Of a stretch of DNA of 40,117 nt, positions 1 to 6,360 are shown in pieces; within the stretch, counting starts at the first letter, position 1, and every line of letters starts with the position of its first letter. Below the pieces are notes generated by a model that saw nothing but the letters and a program-made list of their open reading frames with translations, did not search any database and was not told the origin of the DNA. The stretch comes from Anaerolineae bacterium. Its GTDB lineage: Bacteria; Chloroflexota; Anaerolineae; E26-bin7. The stretch is from NCBI GenBank assembly GCA_029933115.1, contig JAOZOT010000001.1, positions 1 to 40,117 on the forward strand. Reading direction: 5' to 3'. Both the position numbers and the translations under genes were made by a program.

Positions 1-135
1 AGCTCGCATTTGGTGGCGGTGAAACTACCGAAGGATTTACGCTGTCATGTACTAGGGGGCTCCCCTTGTAAGAGGCATTCTCGGCTGAGGCTCACACGAC
101 GGCTGGTTTATGTATCCGCTACGACCTGGTGACTT

Positions 136-903
136 ATGATGCGGTCAGAAAGAGTAGTACTCATCATCAGCGGCATGCACCGAAGTGGGACTTCACTTGT
201 TGCACACTACTTACAAGAATGTGGTTTGTTCATTGGAAACACACTGGTCGAGCCAGACGTGGGTAACCCCTTGGGCTATTATGAAGATCAAGAGATTCTC
301 GAATTTCACAGAAATGCGCTGAGAAAGGCGGGCATGGATGCCTTTCAAGTTGAAGAGTCCAAGTTGCCCATTCGCGTTGACGATTCTGACAGGCGAAAGG
401 CCATAGAACTTATTGCCCGCAGATCCCGAATTCCACAATGGGGATGGAAAGAACCCAGAACTACCTTGTTTCTAGACTTTTGGGATGGGTTAATCGAGAA
501 CGCAAGATACTTGTTTCTTATCAGACATCCTTTGGCGGTTACTGACTCCCTGCTTAGGCGTGGAACAGATAAGCATATTGTCAGAAAACCAATCATTGGC
601 TTAAGAGCCTGGCGTATCTATAACCAGCAAATTCAGAGATTCTCGCTTGAACACCCCCAAACCACCGTCATCTGCGAAATTGACGACGTGATTGATAAAC
701 CTGATCTTCTTCACAGCTACCTAGTCGAGCAGTTTGGACTGAAGCTAGATTTTGTGCCTTTCGATAAGATCTTCGTGGAACAGGCTTTTCGCAGTGGTCA
801 TTCCAAGCGTGTCAAGTACTTGAGATTGAGACACTTCGTTGAGTATTGGCGTTGTGTCCGGCTATATTGTGAACTCCAAGAGATGAAACTGAAGCTCCGA
901 TGA
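136..903 (+). CDS. Sulfotransferase-family protein
   Basis: The 255-residue product has the PAPS-dependent sulfotransferase signature. A P-loop-like 5'-phosphosulfate loop (SGMHRSGTS) lies at residues 12-20, and a 3'-phosphate-binding strand (YLFLIRHPLAVTDSLLRR) at about 125-142. The family transfers sulfate from PAPS to hydroxyls of glycans or lipids. In this locus a sugar residue of the surface polysaccharide is the likely acceptor, which is inference. GGTGA lies just before the ATGATG pair, supporting this start. The stop overlaps the next gene's start (ATGA), so the two are probably translationally coupled. The gene is visibly AT-richer than the downstream GT4. The 135 bases upstream hold no gene I can recognise; the +1 and +3 frames are open from the window edge to bases 132 and 71, so an upstream gene tail is possible. 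Some members of this superfamily are not proven sulfotransferases. Confidence 0.8.
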   Translation: MMRSERVVLIISGMHRSGTSLVAHYLQECGLFIGNTLVEPDVGNPLGYYEDQEILEFHRNALRKAGMDAFQVEESKLPIRVDDSDRRKAIELIARRSRIPQWGWKEPRTTLFLDFWDGLIENARYLFLIRHPLAVTDSLLRRGTDKHIVRKPIIGLRAWRIYNQQIQRFSLEHPQTTVICEIDDVIDKPDLLHSYLVEQFGLKLDFVPFDKIFVEQAFRSGHSKRVKYLRLRHFVEYWRCVRLYCELQEMKLKLR

Positions 904-2189
904 AGGTTCTTCACATCAACACCCTGGACAAAGTCGGCGGCGCGGCGCGGGCTATGTACCGCCTACATCAGGGCCTCCAACGTCTGGGCCACCATTCCCA
1001 ACTCCTGGTTGGCCGTCAGACTACACTGGAACCAGGCATTGATTACATCAGTCGCCAAATCAAACCCTTCCGCACCTTGGCCGACAAGCTGCTGGACCGT
1101 ATTGGCATGCGGCTGGAAAGACGTTTTGGCTTAGACATCTGGTCTTACCGCAATTCATGGCGCATTCCTCAAACGCTCACTTTCCGCCAAGCCGATGTGA
1201 TTAACCTGCATAACCTGCACGGCGGCTATTTCAATTTTCGCGCGTTGCCCAAACTGGCCCGTCATAAACCGATTGTCTGGACGCTCCACGACATGTGGGC
1301 GCTGACAGGCCACTGTGCCTATTCGTACGACTGCGAGCGCTGGCGCACCGGTTGTTACGATTGTCCGCTATTGAAGGACACCGGACAGCAGATTGTTGAG
1401 CCGCCGCCAGTGCCGGTGGATCGTACTCGCTCGGTGTGGGAAGCAAAGCGACGTGTTTACCAGATCACACCTCTGCGCGTCGTCACGCCATCCGAATGGT
1501 TGCGTGGTCTGGCTCAGGAGAGCATTCTGGCCTCTGCCGCTACCATTCAGTGCATCCCGCACGGGATAGATTTGGACGTATTTCGCCCTATAGAGCAAGA
1601 AGTTGCCAGAAAGGCTCTCAACCTGCCCATGAATGGCCACATGATCTTTTTCTCAGCCCACGGTGTTATGCATGGGCGCAAGGGGTTCTCTTACCTGCTG
1701 CAGGCTTTGGAAAAGCTGCCAGACACGAAATCCATCTGGCTGCTGACAAGCGGTGGTCACGCCGAACTGGGCCAACAGGCTGAACGCTTCAGCATATGCC
1801 AATTGGGCCACCTGAGTGACGAGAGGCTCCAACGACTGGCCTTTTGCGCAGCAGACCTGTTCGTCTTCCCAACGCTGGCTGATAACCAACCCCTTGTCGT
1901 TCTCGAAGCCCTGGCCTGTGGCACACCGATTGTCTCTTTTGACGTAGGTGGTGTGCCGGAGATGGTACGACACATGGAAACCGGCTACCTGGCCCGCTAC
2001 AGGGATGCCGATGACCTGGCTCGAGGCATACAGCTCCTCTTAAATGATGACAATTTGCGGACTCGAATGCGCCATCGTTGTCGTCAAATCGCCGAGTCAG
2101 AATATTCGTTAGAACTTCAAGCCCGGCGATATCTGGAAGTATACAAGCGGGCAATTGAACATGCTCATGCGCTGTCCAACCCTGACTGA
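900..2189 (+). CDS. Glycosyltransferase, GT4 (GT-B fold)
   Basis: This 429-residue protein is a retaining GT-B glycosyltransferase. It has the N-terminal donor-fold start MKVLHINTLDKVGGAARA, with the GGAA acceptor-side loop at residues 13-16. The C-terminal nucleotide-sugar domain contains HGRKGFSYLLQAL and the E-x7-E-like block PLVVLEALACGTPIVS at about 328-343. A WTLHDMWALTGHC segment near residue 125 is typical of a GT4 subset found in exopolysaccharide clusters. It would act on the cytoplasmic side, adding a sugar to the lipid-linked glycan; donor and acceptor cannot be told from sequence. It starts at the ATG that overlaps the sulfotransferase stop. Its last eight codons lie inside a broken copy of a GT2 gene start (from 2167), so its natural C-terminus was probably altered by a recombination event. 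Confidence 0.88.
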   Translation: MKVLHINTLDKVGGAARAMYRLHQGLQRLGHHSQLLVGRQTTLEPGIDYISRQIKPFRTLADKLLDRIGMRLERRFGLDIWSYRNSWRIPQTLTFRQADVINLHNLHGGYFNFRALPKLARHKPIVWTLHDMWALTGHCAYSYDCERWRTGCYDCPLLKDTGQQIVEPPPVPVDRTRSVWEAKRRVYQITPLRVVTPSEWLRGLAQESILASAATIQCIPHGIDLDVFRPIEQEVARKALNLPMNGHMIFFSAHGVMHGRKGFSYLLQALEKLPDTKSIWLLTSGGHAELGQQAERFSICQLGHLSDERLQRLAFCAADLFVFPTLADNQPLVVLEALACGTPIVSFDVGGVPEMVRHMETGYLARYRDADDLARGIQLLLNDDNLRTRMRHRCRQIAESEYSLELQARRYLEVYKRAIEHAHALSNPD

Positions 2190-2275
2190 ACTCTCCCTAC
2201 TCCCGTTGGGCAAAACCGGCTGGCCCTTCGACGTTGCTTAGGACAGGCCGTGGACGGAGGAGACCAGTCACATGC
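2167..2275 (+). pseudogene. GT2 glycosyltransferase 5' fragment, copy 1 (interrupted)
   Basis: The bases from ATG 2167 repeat the first codons of the intact GT2 gene at 5332. They encode MRCPTLTELSLLPLGKTGWP and then stop at TAG 2239. The break is a 24-base insert at 2226-2249. After the insert the GT2-type sequence GTGGACGGAGGAGA resumes for a short stretch and then degenerates. Only the first quarter or less of a GT2 N-terminal region is present and there is no catalytic domain. It overlaps the 3' end of the upstream GT4 in another frame. It is read as a recombination scar. Confidence 0.75.
2226..2249 (+). repeat. REP-like element inserted in GT2 fragment
   Basis: Comparison with the copies at 2478 and 5332 shows 24 extra bases exactly between GGCTGGCC and GTGGACGGAGG. 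The insert reads CTTCGACG, then TTGCTT, then AGGACAGGCC. It resembles the dispersed CCTTCGACAAGCTCAGGACAGG repeat found at 2579. The four bases GGCC precede the insert and also end it, which would fit a small target duplication. The insert introduces the stop codon that kills the reading frame. Confidence 0.6.
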
Positions 2276-2290
2276 CTCCGTGGCCTGCCA

Positions 2291-2475
2291 CCTCCCGACA
2301 TCACCGGCGCGGGCGACACTGTGGTCGCCGCCCTGTCATTGGCCCTGGCCGCTGGCGCTACTCTGGAGCAGGCCGCACGGCTGGCCAACGCCACTGCGGG
2401 CATTGTGGTGGGCAAAGTAGGCACGGCGACAGTATCGCTGGAGGAACTGCATGTAACTTTGTCCAACGGAGGTGA
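2291..2475 (+). pseudogene. PfkB/HldE-type sugar kinase, C-terminal fragment
   Basis: The frame reads DITGAGDTVVAALSLALAAG and continues with TLEQAARLANATAGIVVGK and GTATVSLEEL. This is the C-terminal part of a ribokinase-superfamily (PfkB) kinase. The DxxGAGD motif carries the catalytic Asp, and the GIVVGK-GTATV ending is close to the kinase half of HldE/RfaE1 (D-glycero-manno-heptose-7-phosphate kinase). Only about 60 codons survive, and the sugar-binding and most of the ATP-binding regions are missing. The sequence upstream belongs to the GT2 fragment and repeat, so the break is at or just before 2291. An intact heptose kinase probably once preceded a GT2 gene here. Confidence 0.72.
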
Positions 2476-2477
2476 CC

Positions 2478-2578
2478 ATGCGCTGCCCACCCCTGAGTGA
2501 GCTCCCGCCCCCGCCGCCGGATAAAACCGGCTGGCCGTGGACGGAGGAGAGCCCACAGCTTCCGGATGCCATGCCCGA
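2478..2578 (+). pseudogene. GT2 glycosyltransferase 5' fragment, copy 2
   Basis: ATG 2478 follows a strong Shine-Dalgarno sequence (GGAGGTGACC). It opens MRCPPLSELPPPPPDKTGWP, then WTEESPQLPDAMPD, nearly identical to residues 1-34 of the intact GT2 at 5332. Similarity runs upstream through the ribosome-binding region (TCCAAC-GAGG) of both copies. The coding match ends at about 2578, where REP-like repeats begin. No GT2 catalytic sequence follows. The copy lies directly after the kinase fragment, as a normal operon partner would. Confidence 0.78.
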
Positions 2579-2641
2579 CCCTTCGACAAGCTCAGGACAG
2601 GCCCTTCGACCAGGCTCCCTTCGGCCTTGCTCAGGGCAGGT
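2579..2641. repeat. REP-like repeat pair (CCCTTCGACAAGCTCAGG type)
   Basis: Two adjacent units begin CCCTTCGAC and end CTCAGGRCAGG. The first is about 23 bases. The second has an internal CCCTTCGG insertion. Spurious translations of this repeat give FDKLRTG or NVEG-type peptides, a known hallmark of dispersed intergenic repeats. The cluster lies between the broken GT2 start and the 3' end of the minus-strand ATPase gene, so it may mark an insertion edge or act as a shared terminator. An inverted copy occurs at 38878-38916. Confidence 0.65.
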
Positions 2642-2647
2642 CACAAT

Positions 2648-4273
2648 TCACAGATTGATGGGGTATCGGCCGTACGTTCTCATCAACAAATTAACGTCTT
2701 CCAGACCCCAGAGGTGAAGCTCTTCCTCTTCTGCCAGAGCAGGCACACGGCTGTCGTATCCGGCCAGGCAGATCAGAATCTTCTGTTCGACCGGACAGGT
2801 AACCAGGGAGCGCAACTTTTCCAGAAAACGCTTTGCCATGCCTGCGTCCACGGGCCTATCCTTCACCTCAGCGATCCAGACCCGGCCTTCACGACGGGCG
2901 ACGATGTCGTATTGCTTACCATCAATCACCTCAGCGGCGACACTGTCAAAGTGGGGGAGACGCAGCCCACGCAGCGAGGTTCGGCCATCAAAGGCGGCGA
3001 ACAGTTCCCTGATCCTGGCTTCGTTGCCCTTGCCAAGTTCCGTTTTGAAGGCGGCGATCATTCGCTCTACCTGGCTTTTGAAAAAATCATACCGCTCGTG
3101 CAGGCCCAGAATGGTCAGGTCCTCTTCCAGCGAGTAGACCTCCCGGATCCAGAGTTCCAGCAGGGGGTCCAGGAAGAAATATCGGGCCTTAGCACGATAC
3201 AGGAAACCCATATCCACCAGCCGCCGCAGGGGGGTGCTGACATTCTCCTTTTTCAGCCGCAGCGCCCTGGCGATCTCGGAGACGGAATGTTTTCCCAGGG
3301 CGATGGCCTTCAGCAGGTTGAGGTAGGTCTTGTAGCCCCGCGCCTGGAAGGAAGCCTCGATGAGATAGGCCAGGTAAGTGTAGATCGGCCCGTTGCTGGC
3401 AAAGGTCGTGGAGAGAAGCGCTTCGGTGATGACCGACTCGCTGGCGCGCCTGAGGGCCGGGGCGCGCCTGAGGATCTCATCGGTGAGGACATCGAGGTAG
3501 TAGGGATAGCCCCCGGTGGTCTGAGCCAGGAAGGCCAGTTGGGTCTCGTTGAGCAGCAGTTTGCCGGCCAGTTTCTCGATGATGAAGCCCCGAGCTACAG
3601 GGAAGGGGAAGGGCTGCACCAGTTCGATCTTGAAATGGCCAAAGAGGGGGTTCTTCCGATTGCGGAACATGTCTTCGATAGCGCTGATGGAGGAGCCGGC
3701 GACGATGAGGCCGAAACGCCGCTGATGAAGGAGATGCTGGCGCAGCCGGTGCTCGAAGGCGGGATAGCCGAAGGAGCGCACGTTCTGGAATTCGTCCAGG
3801 GCCAGCAGGTAGTAGATGTCCCGTTCCTGGCCCAGTCTTTCGGCCAGTTCAAACAGCAGGTCGAAAGTGACCTCGGCCTCTTTGGTGACCAGGGAGGGGA
3901 GGTCGAGCCATTTGCTCCCCAGGCGGGGAAAGAGGGGCAGGAGAGCCTGGGCCAGGGAGCGGAGTTTTTCCTCCCGGTTCAATCCCAGGAGCGCTGTCTG
4001 GTCGAGAGCCTGGAAGTGGAGAGCTGTGCGGGTGAGGAGACTCAGCAGAGCGGCCAGCGCAAAGTCCCGGAAAGAGCCCGGCTCGACATAGGTGTAGCAG
4101 AACAGAACATGCTCGTGTGAGCGCAGCATTTCATCGAGGCGGAAGAGGATAAGGGTTTTCCCGATCTTGCGTACCCCGATGAGGGCCAGGTTCTCGATCT
4201 TGCCCTGGGGCAACCCCTTGGCCAGAGCCAGGAGCCTGTTCAGTTCATCCTCGCGGTTGTAGAAAAAGGACAT
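2648..4273 (-). CDS. AAA/STAND-type ATPase with C-terminal PD-(D/E)XK nuclease-like domain
   Basis: The 541-residue protein has an N-terminal archaeal-ATPase-like (pfam01637-type) NTPase. The FYNREDEL start motif is followed by Walker A GVRKIGKT (33-40) and Walker B YYLLALDEFQ (154-163, with D160 and E161). A sensor segment VAGSSISAIEDMF follows. A winged-helix-like middle (HSVSEIARALRLKKENVSTP) comes next. The C-terminus has the spacing of a PD-(D/E)XK nuclease: D456 in YDIVA and E469-V-K471 in IAEVKD. This matches the ATPase plus DUF234 architecture of a widespread, mostly uncharacterised family linked to mobile elements and possibly defence. GGAG nine bases before the ATG supports the start. 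It is transcribed against the glycan genes from its own promoter. No function in glycan synthesis is expected. The precise role is unknown. Confidence 0.8.
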   Translation of the reverse strand: MSFFYNREDELNRLLALAKGLPQGKIENLALIGVRKIGKTLILFRLDEMLRSHEHVLFCYTYVEPGSFRDFALAALLSLLTRTALHFQALDQTALLGLNREEKLRSLAQALLPLFPRLGSKWLDLPSLVTKEAEVTFDLLFELAERLGQERDIYYLLALDEFQNVRSFGYPAFEHRLRQHLLHQRRFGLIVAGSSISAIEDMFRNRKNPLFGHFKIELVQPFPFPVARGFIIEKLAGKLLLNETQLAFLAQTTGGYPYYLDVLTDEILRRAPALRRASESVITEALLSTTFASNGPIYTYLAYLIEASFQARGYKTYLNLLKAIALGKHSVSEIARALRLKKENVSTPLRRLVDMGFLYRAKARYFFLDPLLELWIREVYSLEEDLTILGLHERYDFFKSQVERMIAAFKTELGKGNEARIRELFAAFDGRTSLRGLRLPHFDSVAAEVIDGKQYDIVARREGRVWIAEVKDRPVDAGMAKRFLEKLRSLVTCPVEQKILICLAGYDSRVPALAEEEELHLWGLEDVNLLMRTYGRYPINL

Positions 4274-4276
4274 GGT

Positions 4277-4306
4277 AGACAGCTCCGTCTATAGACAAAC
4301 TTGTCT
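4277..4306. promoter_or_regulatory. Tandem palindromic operator before ATPase gene
   Basis: Four tetramers alternate as AGAC-N6-GTCT-N2-AGAC-N6-GTCT, at 4277, 4287, 4293 and 4303. This makes two imperfect palindromes offset by 16 bases, and the second is perfect (AGACAA-AC-TTGTCT). The central ten bases GTCTATAGAC are also a perfect palindrome. The array starts at the expected transcription start and includes the ribosome-binding site, an ideal position for a repressor. The binding protein is unknown. Confidence 0.6.
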
Positions 4307-4312
4307 GCTATG

Positions 4313-4341
4313 AGTGTAGCATAGCTTCACCACCTTGTCAA
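4313..4341 (-). promoter_or_regulatory. Sigma70-type promoter of ATPase gene
   Basis: On the minus strand a perfect -35 TTGACA (4341-4336) is followed by a 17-base spacer and -10 TACACT (4318-4313). The predicted start is near 4306, about 33 bases before the ATG. The remaining gap to the vapC stop (4342-4531) holds no gene I can recognise, only a direct repeat of CACGAAT (minus strand, near 4350-4366) and a small inverted repeat CATTTG-N4-CAAATG at 4392-4407. Confidence 0.6.
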
Positions 4342-4531
4342 AAGGGATTCGTGTCAATTCGTGGTGAAACGACCCGGCGGAGGGACAAGAGCATTTGTAC
4401 CCAAATGGTGCTTCACAACCAGCCATTCGCCATCCAAATTCAGCCACCAGCAAACTAGAAAAGACTGTGGCCATAGAGTATTGGCAGGAAACTGAAGAGG
4501 AACACCCAGATGCCCAGGGGCCTGAGCCGTC

Positions 4532-4945
4532 TCACGTACGCTCGAGCTTTTCAATCCGGATTCGATCCTCAAGTTGCTCTGGTTCAGGGTCCCCGGTCAC
4601 CAGAACGGCACCCAGGTCCTGGGCCGTTGCGGCGGCGAAGGCATTTGCATAGGAGATGGCATACCCCATCTTGAAACGGGCGGCTGTGAACACGGCTTCC
4701 TCGGTGGCAGGAACAACGGTCAGCGACAAGCGGCGAATCTCATCCAGCGTTTCCTGGGCCTCCTTCTCCCCTTTGACCTTACCGATGCGGTAGATGACCT
4801 CGCCGAGGTTGATGATGGAGATGAACAGTTCGACGTTCCCTTCCTCTGCCTCTTCCAGCAACCCTTTGACCCGTGAGGCTGCCGGCTCTTCCTTCTGCAA
4901 GAGAGCCAGAACCGCCCACGCATCAAGGACGAACCGCTTCTTCAT
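4532..4945 (-). CDS. vapC: VapC-type PIN-domain toxin ribonuclease
   Basis: The 137-residue PIN-domain protein has D8 in FVLDAWAVL, E49 in NLGEV and D119 in TGDPE. These are three of the usual four acidic metal ligands. The fourth, normally the Asp of a YADAFA motif, is Asn101 (SYANAFAAATA; codon AAT). Family members are Mg-dependent endoribonucleases that block translation by cutting tRNA or rRNA. Asn101 may weaken or abolish cleavage. The gene overlaps the 3' end of the AbrB-type antitoxin by 23 bases, the classic antitoxin-first, coupled order. The module is encoded against the glycan operon and is likely part of a mobile or stabilising island. Confidence 0.88.
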   Translation of the reverse strand: MKKRFVLDAWAVLALLQKEEPAASRVKGLLEEAEEGNVELFISIINLGEVIYRIGKVKGEKEAQETLDEIRRLSLTVVPATEEAVFTAARFKMGYAISYANAFAAATAQDLGAVLVTGDPEPEQLEDRIRIEKLERT

Positions 4946-5168
4946 GTTCTATCTCCCGGCGGTGTTCTGCCTCCAGGTCGGTGAGGAAATCGGCATCGGG
5001 GTATTTGCCGTACAAGGCGGCGATGGGAGAGGGGGTTATCGGCTCCAGAAGGATTCTGCCCTCAGTGACCCGGATATGGAACTGAGTACCGGTTCGCAGC
5101 CCCAGAGCCTGCCGTATTGCTTTGGGGATGACCAATTGACCCTTGGATGAAAGTTTGGTTAACATCAT
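4923..5168 (-). CDS. vapB: VapB/AbrB-type (SpoVT-AbrB fold) antitoxin
   Basis: This small protein (81 residues from the start chosen) has the swapped-hairpin AbrB DNA-binding fold: LTKLSSKGQLVIPKAIRQAL, then GLRTGTQFHIRVTEGRILLEP. The C-terminal tail (about residues 48-81, acidic and helical) would wrap the VapC toxin. An ATG 15 bases further upstream (5183) is in frame, but the GAGGTG Shine-Dalgarno (5179-5174) would then lie inside the gene. The ATGATG at 5168 and 5165 is therefore the better start. The antitoxin probably represses its own promoter through the inverted repeat just upstream. Confidence 0.88.
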   Translation of the reverse strand: MMLTKLSSKGQLVIPKAIRQALGLRTGTQFHIRVTEGRILLEPITPSPIAALYGKYPDADFLTDLEAEHRREIEHEEAVRP

Positions 5169-5189
5169 TATTTCACCTCGCATTGGTAT

Positions 5190-5218
5190 GTCTTACCTTT
5201 AAGTCTAGATTGTAAGAC
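5190..5218. promoter_or_regulatory. Inverted-repeat operator of vapBC
   Basis: Perfect 7-base arms GTCTTAC (5190-5196) and GTAAGAC (5212-5218) are separated by 15 bases that contain TCTAGA. The repeat overlaps the -10 element and the expected start point. This fits autoregulation by an AbrB-type antitoxin or the toxin-antitoxin complex. The arms begin and end with the same GTCT/AGAC tetramers as the ATPase operator. Confidence 0.6.
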
Positions 5219-5237
5219 GAATCAGCCAATTTGTCAA
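5209..5237 (-). promoter_or_regulatory. Consensus sigma70-type promoter of vapBC
   Basis: On the minus strand TTGACA (5237-5232), a 17-base spacer and TACAAT (5214-5209) give a nearly perfect housekeeping promoter. It lies about 40 bases upstream of the antitoxin start codon. I found no comparably strong promoter at the joins I checked elsewhere in the window. Confidence 0.7.
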
Positions 5238-5246
5238 ATTCGCCCT

Positions 5247-5280
5247 AACGCGTTGAGCGTTGCGCGTTGGTGCGTTGAGC
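5247..5280. repeat. GCGTTG-rich short repeat and inverted repeat
   Basis: The stretch repeats GCGTTG four times with small variations. It contains AACGCG (5247-5252) facing CGCGTT (5263-5268) across a ten-base loop, and the perfect palindrome AACGCGTT. It lies between the vapBC promoter and the GT2 gene, near the likely edge of the minus-strand island. The function is unknown. Confidence 0.45.
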
Positions 5281-5331
5281 ACATTTGGAAGGGCATTGTG
5301 CTACACCGTTTAACGTTCCAACAGAGGAGCC

Positions 5332-6360
5332 ATGCGTTGTCCAACCCTGAGTGAACTTCCGCCCCCGCCGCTGGGCAAAACCGGCTGGCCGTGGACCGAG
5401 GAAAGCCCACAGTTGCCAGACACGATGCCTGATGGACAACCCTGGCCGCGGGTAAGCATCGTCACGCCGTCGTACAACCAGGGACAGTTCATCAAGGAGA
5501 CCATCCGTTCAGTGCTGCTCCAGGGCTATCCGGACCTGGAGTACATCATCATTGATGGCGGTTCCACCGATGGCAGCGTGGACATCATCCGCAAGTATGA
5601 GCCCTGGCTGGCCTACTGGGTTAGTGAGCCGGATGAGGGACAAGCAGATGCGATCAATAAAGGTCTTCAGATAGCGCAGGGAGAGATAGTAGCCTGGTTG
5701 AATTCGGATGATGTATACCTGCCAGGAGCAATGTCGGCTGTCGCAAAAGCCTGGATGGCATACCCCAACAGCCTGATCGTCGGGGATGTAATCAACTTTG
5801 ACGAGGAGACCGGCAAGGAGGAGTTGGTCCACCAGCAGGGCATCACCCTGGAAAAGTTTATTGACTTCTGGTCCGAACCAAGACCGAGTTGGCACCAGCC
5901 TGGACTGTTCTTCCCTCGTGTTGCTTGGCAAAGGGTAGGGCCGCTGGATGAGTCGTTGTGGTATGCCATGGACTACGACTTGATGTGCCGTCTGCTGCAA
6001 TACTATCCTGTCGTCTATCTGGATCAAGTAGTGGCAAAATTTCGAAAGCATCCGACGTCTAAAACGGTTTCTGGCTCATTGCGCGGCATGATAGAGCTTA
6101 TGACGGTTCCTCGACGTTATTGGCATCTGGTGCCAACCCTCGACACTGTGGAGTATGATCGACATTGCGTCCAACATTTAGTCAGGTATTTTGTGACGAG
6201 TGTTTTGCAGCGTCAGTTTGGCAGAGCCCGGTGTGCTCTGAAACATGCTTGGGAAATCAGTCCTGTTGAGACTGTACGGAGTGGGCTGCTGGAGATGTTC
6301 TCTCGCTCTCGTGAGAAGTTACAGAGGGGGTGGAAACATGCGTCTTCCCCAAGCCAGTGA
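5332..6360 (+). CDS. Glycosyltransferase, GT2 (GT-A fold)
   Basis: The 342-residue inverting GT2 enzyme begins with the proline-rich leader MRCPTLSELPPPPLGKTGWP. The catalytic domain opens PRVSIVTPSYNQGQ at about residue 39. It carries IDGGSTDGS near 80-88 and the metal-binding LNSDDVY near 124-130. A conserved acceptor-region motif, WHQPGLFFPR, lies at about 187. It transfers a sugar from an NDP donor to the growing chain in the cytoplasm. AGAGGAG immediately precedes the ATG, at short spacing. The leader and upstream ribosome-binding region are duplicated in broken form at 2478 and 2167, so this is the intact member of a three-copy family of gene starts. Its 3' end overlaps the methyltransferase by 23 bases. 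Confidence 0.9.
   Translation: MRCPTLSELPPPPLGKTGWPWTEESPQLPDTMPDGQPWPRVSIVTPSYNQGQFIKETIRSVLLQGYPDLEYIIIDGGSTDGSVDIIRKYEPWLAYWVSEPDEGQADAINKGLQIAQGEIVAWLNSDDVYLPGAMSAVAKAWMAYPNSLIVGDVINFDEETGKEELVHQQGITLEKFIDFWSEPRPSWHQPGLFFPRVAWQRVGPLDESLWYAMDYDLMCRLLQYYPVVYLDQVVAKFRKHPTSKTVSGSLRGMIELMTVPRRYWHLVPTLDTVEYDRHCVQHLVRYFVTSVLQRQFGRARCALKHAWEISPVETVRSGLLEMFSRSREKLQRGWKHASSPSQ

Noticed and set aside
1..135. 3' end of an upstream gene
   Set aside because: Two + frames are open from the window edge, but neither short peptide is recognisable, so no call was made.
2537..4120. Long + strand open frame of 527 codons opposite the ATPase gene
   Set aside because: It lies antisense to a gene with clear Walker and nuclease motifs, starts in REP-like repeats and has no recognisable domain. 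It is explained by GC-rich codon bias.
5247..5280. Possible CRISPR-like or iteron array
   Set aside because: The GCGTTG units are short, irregular and lack spacers; only a small repeat is supported.
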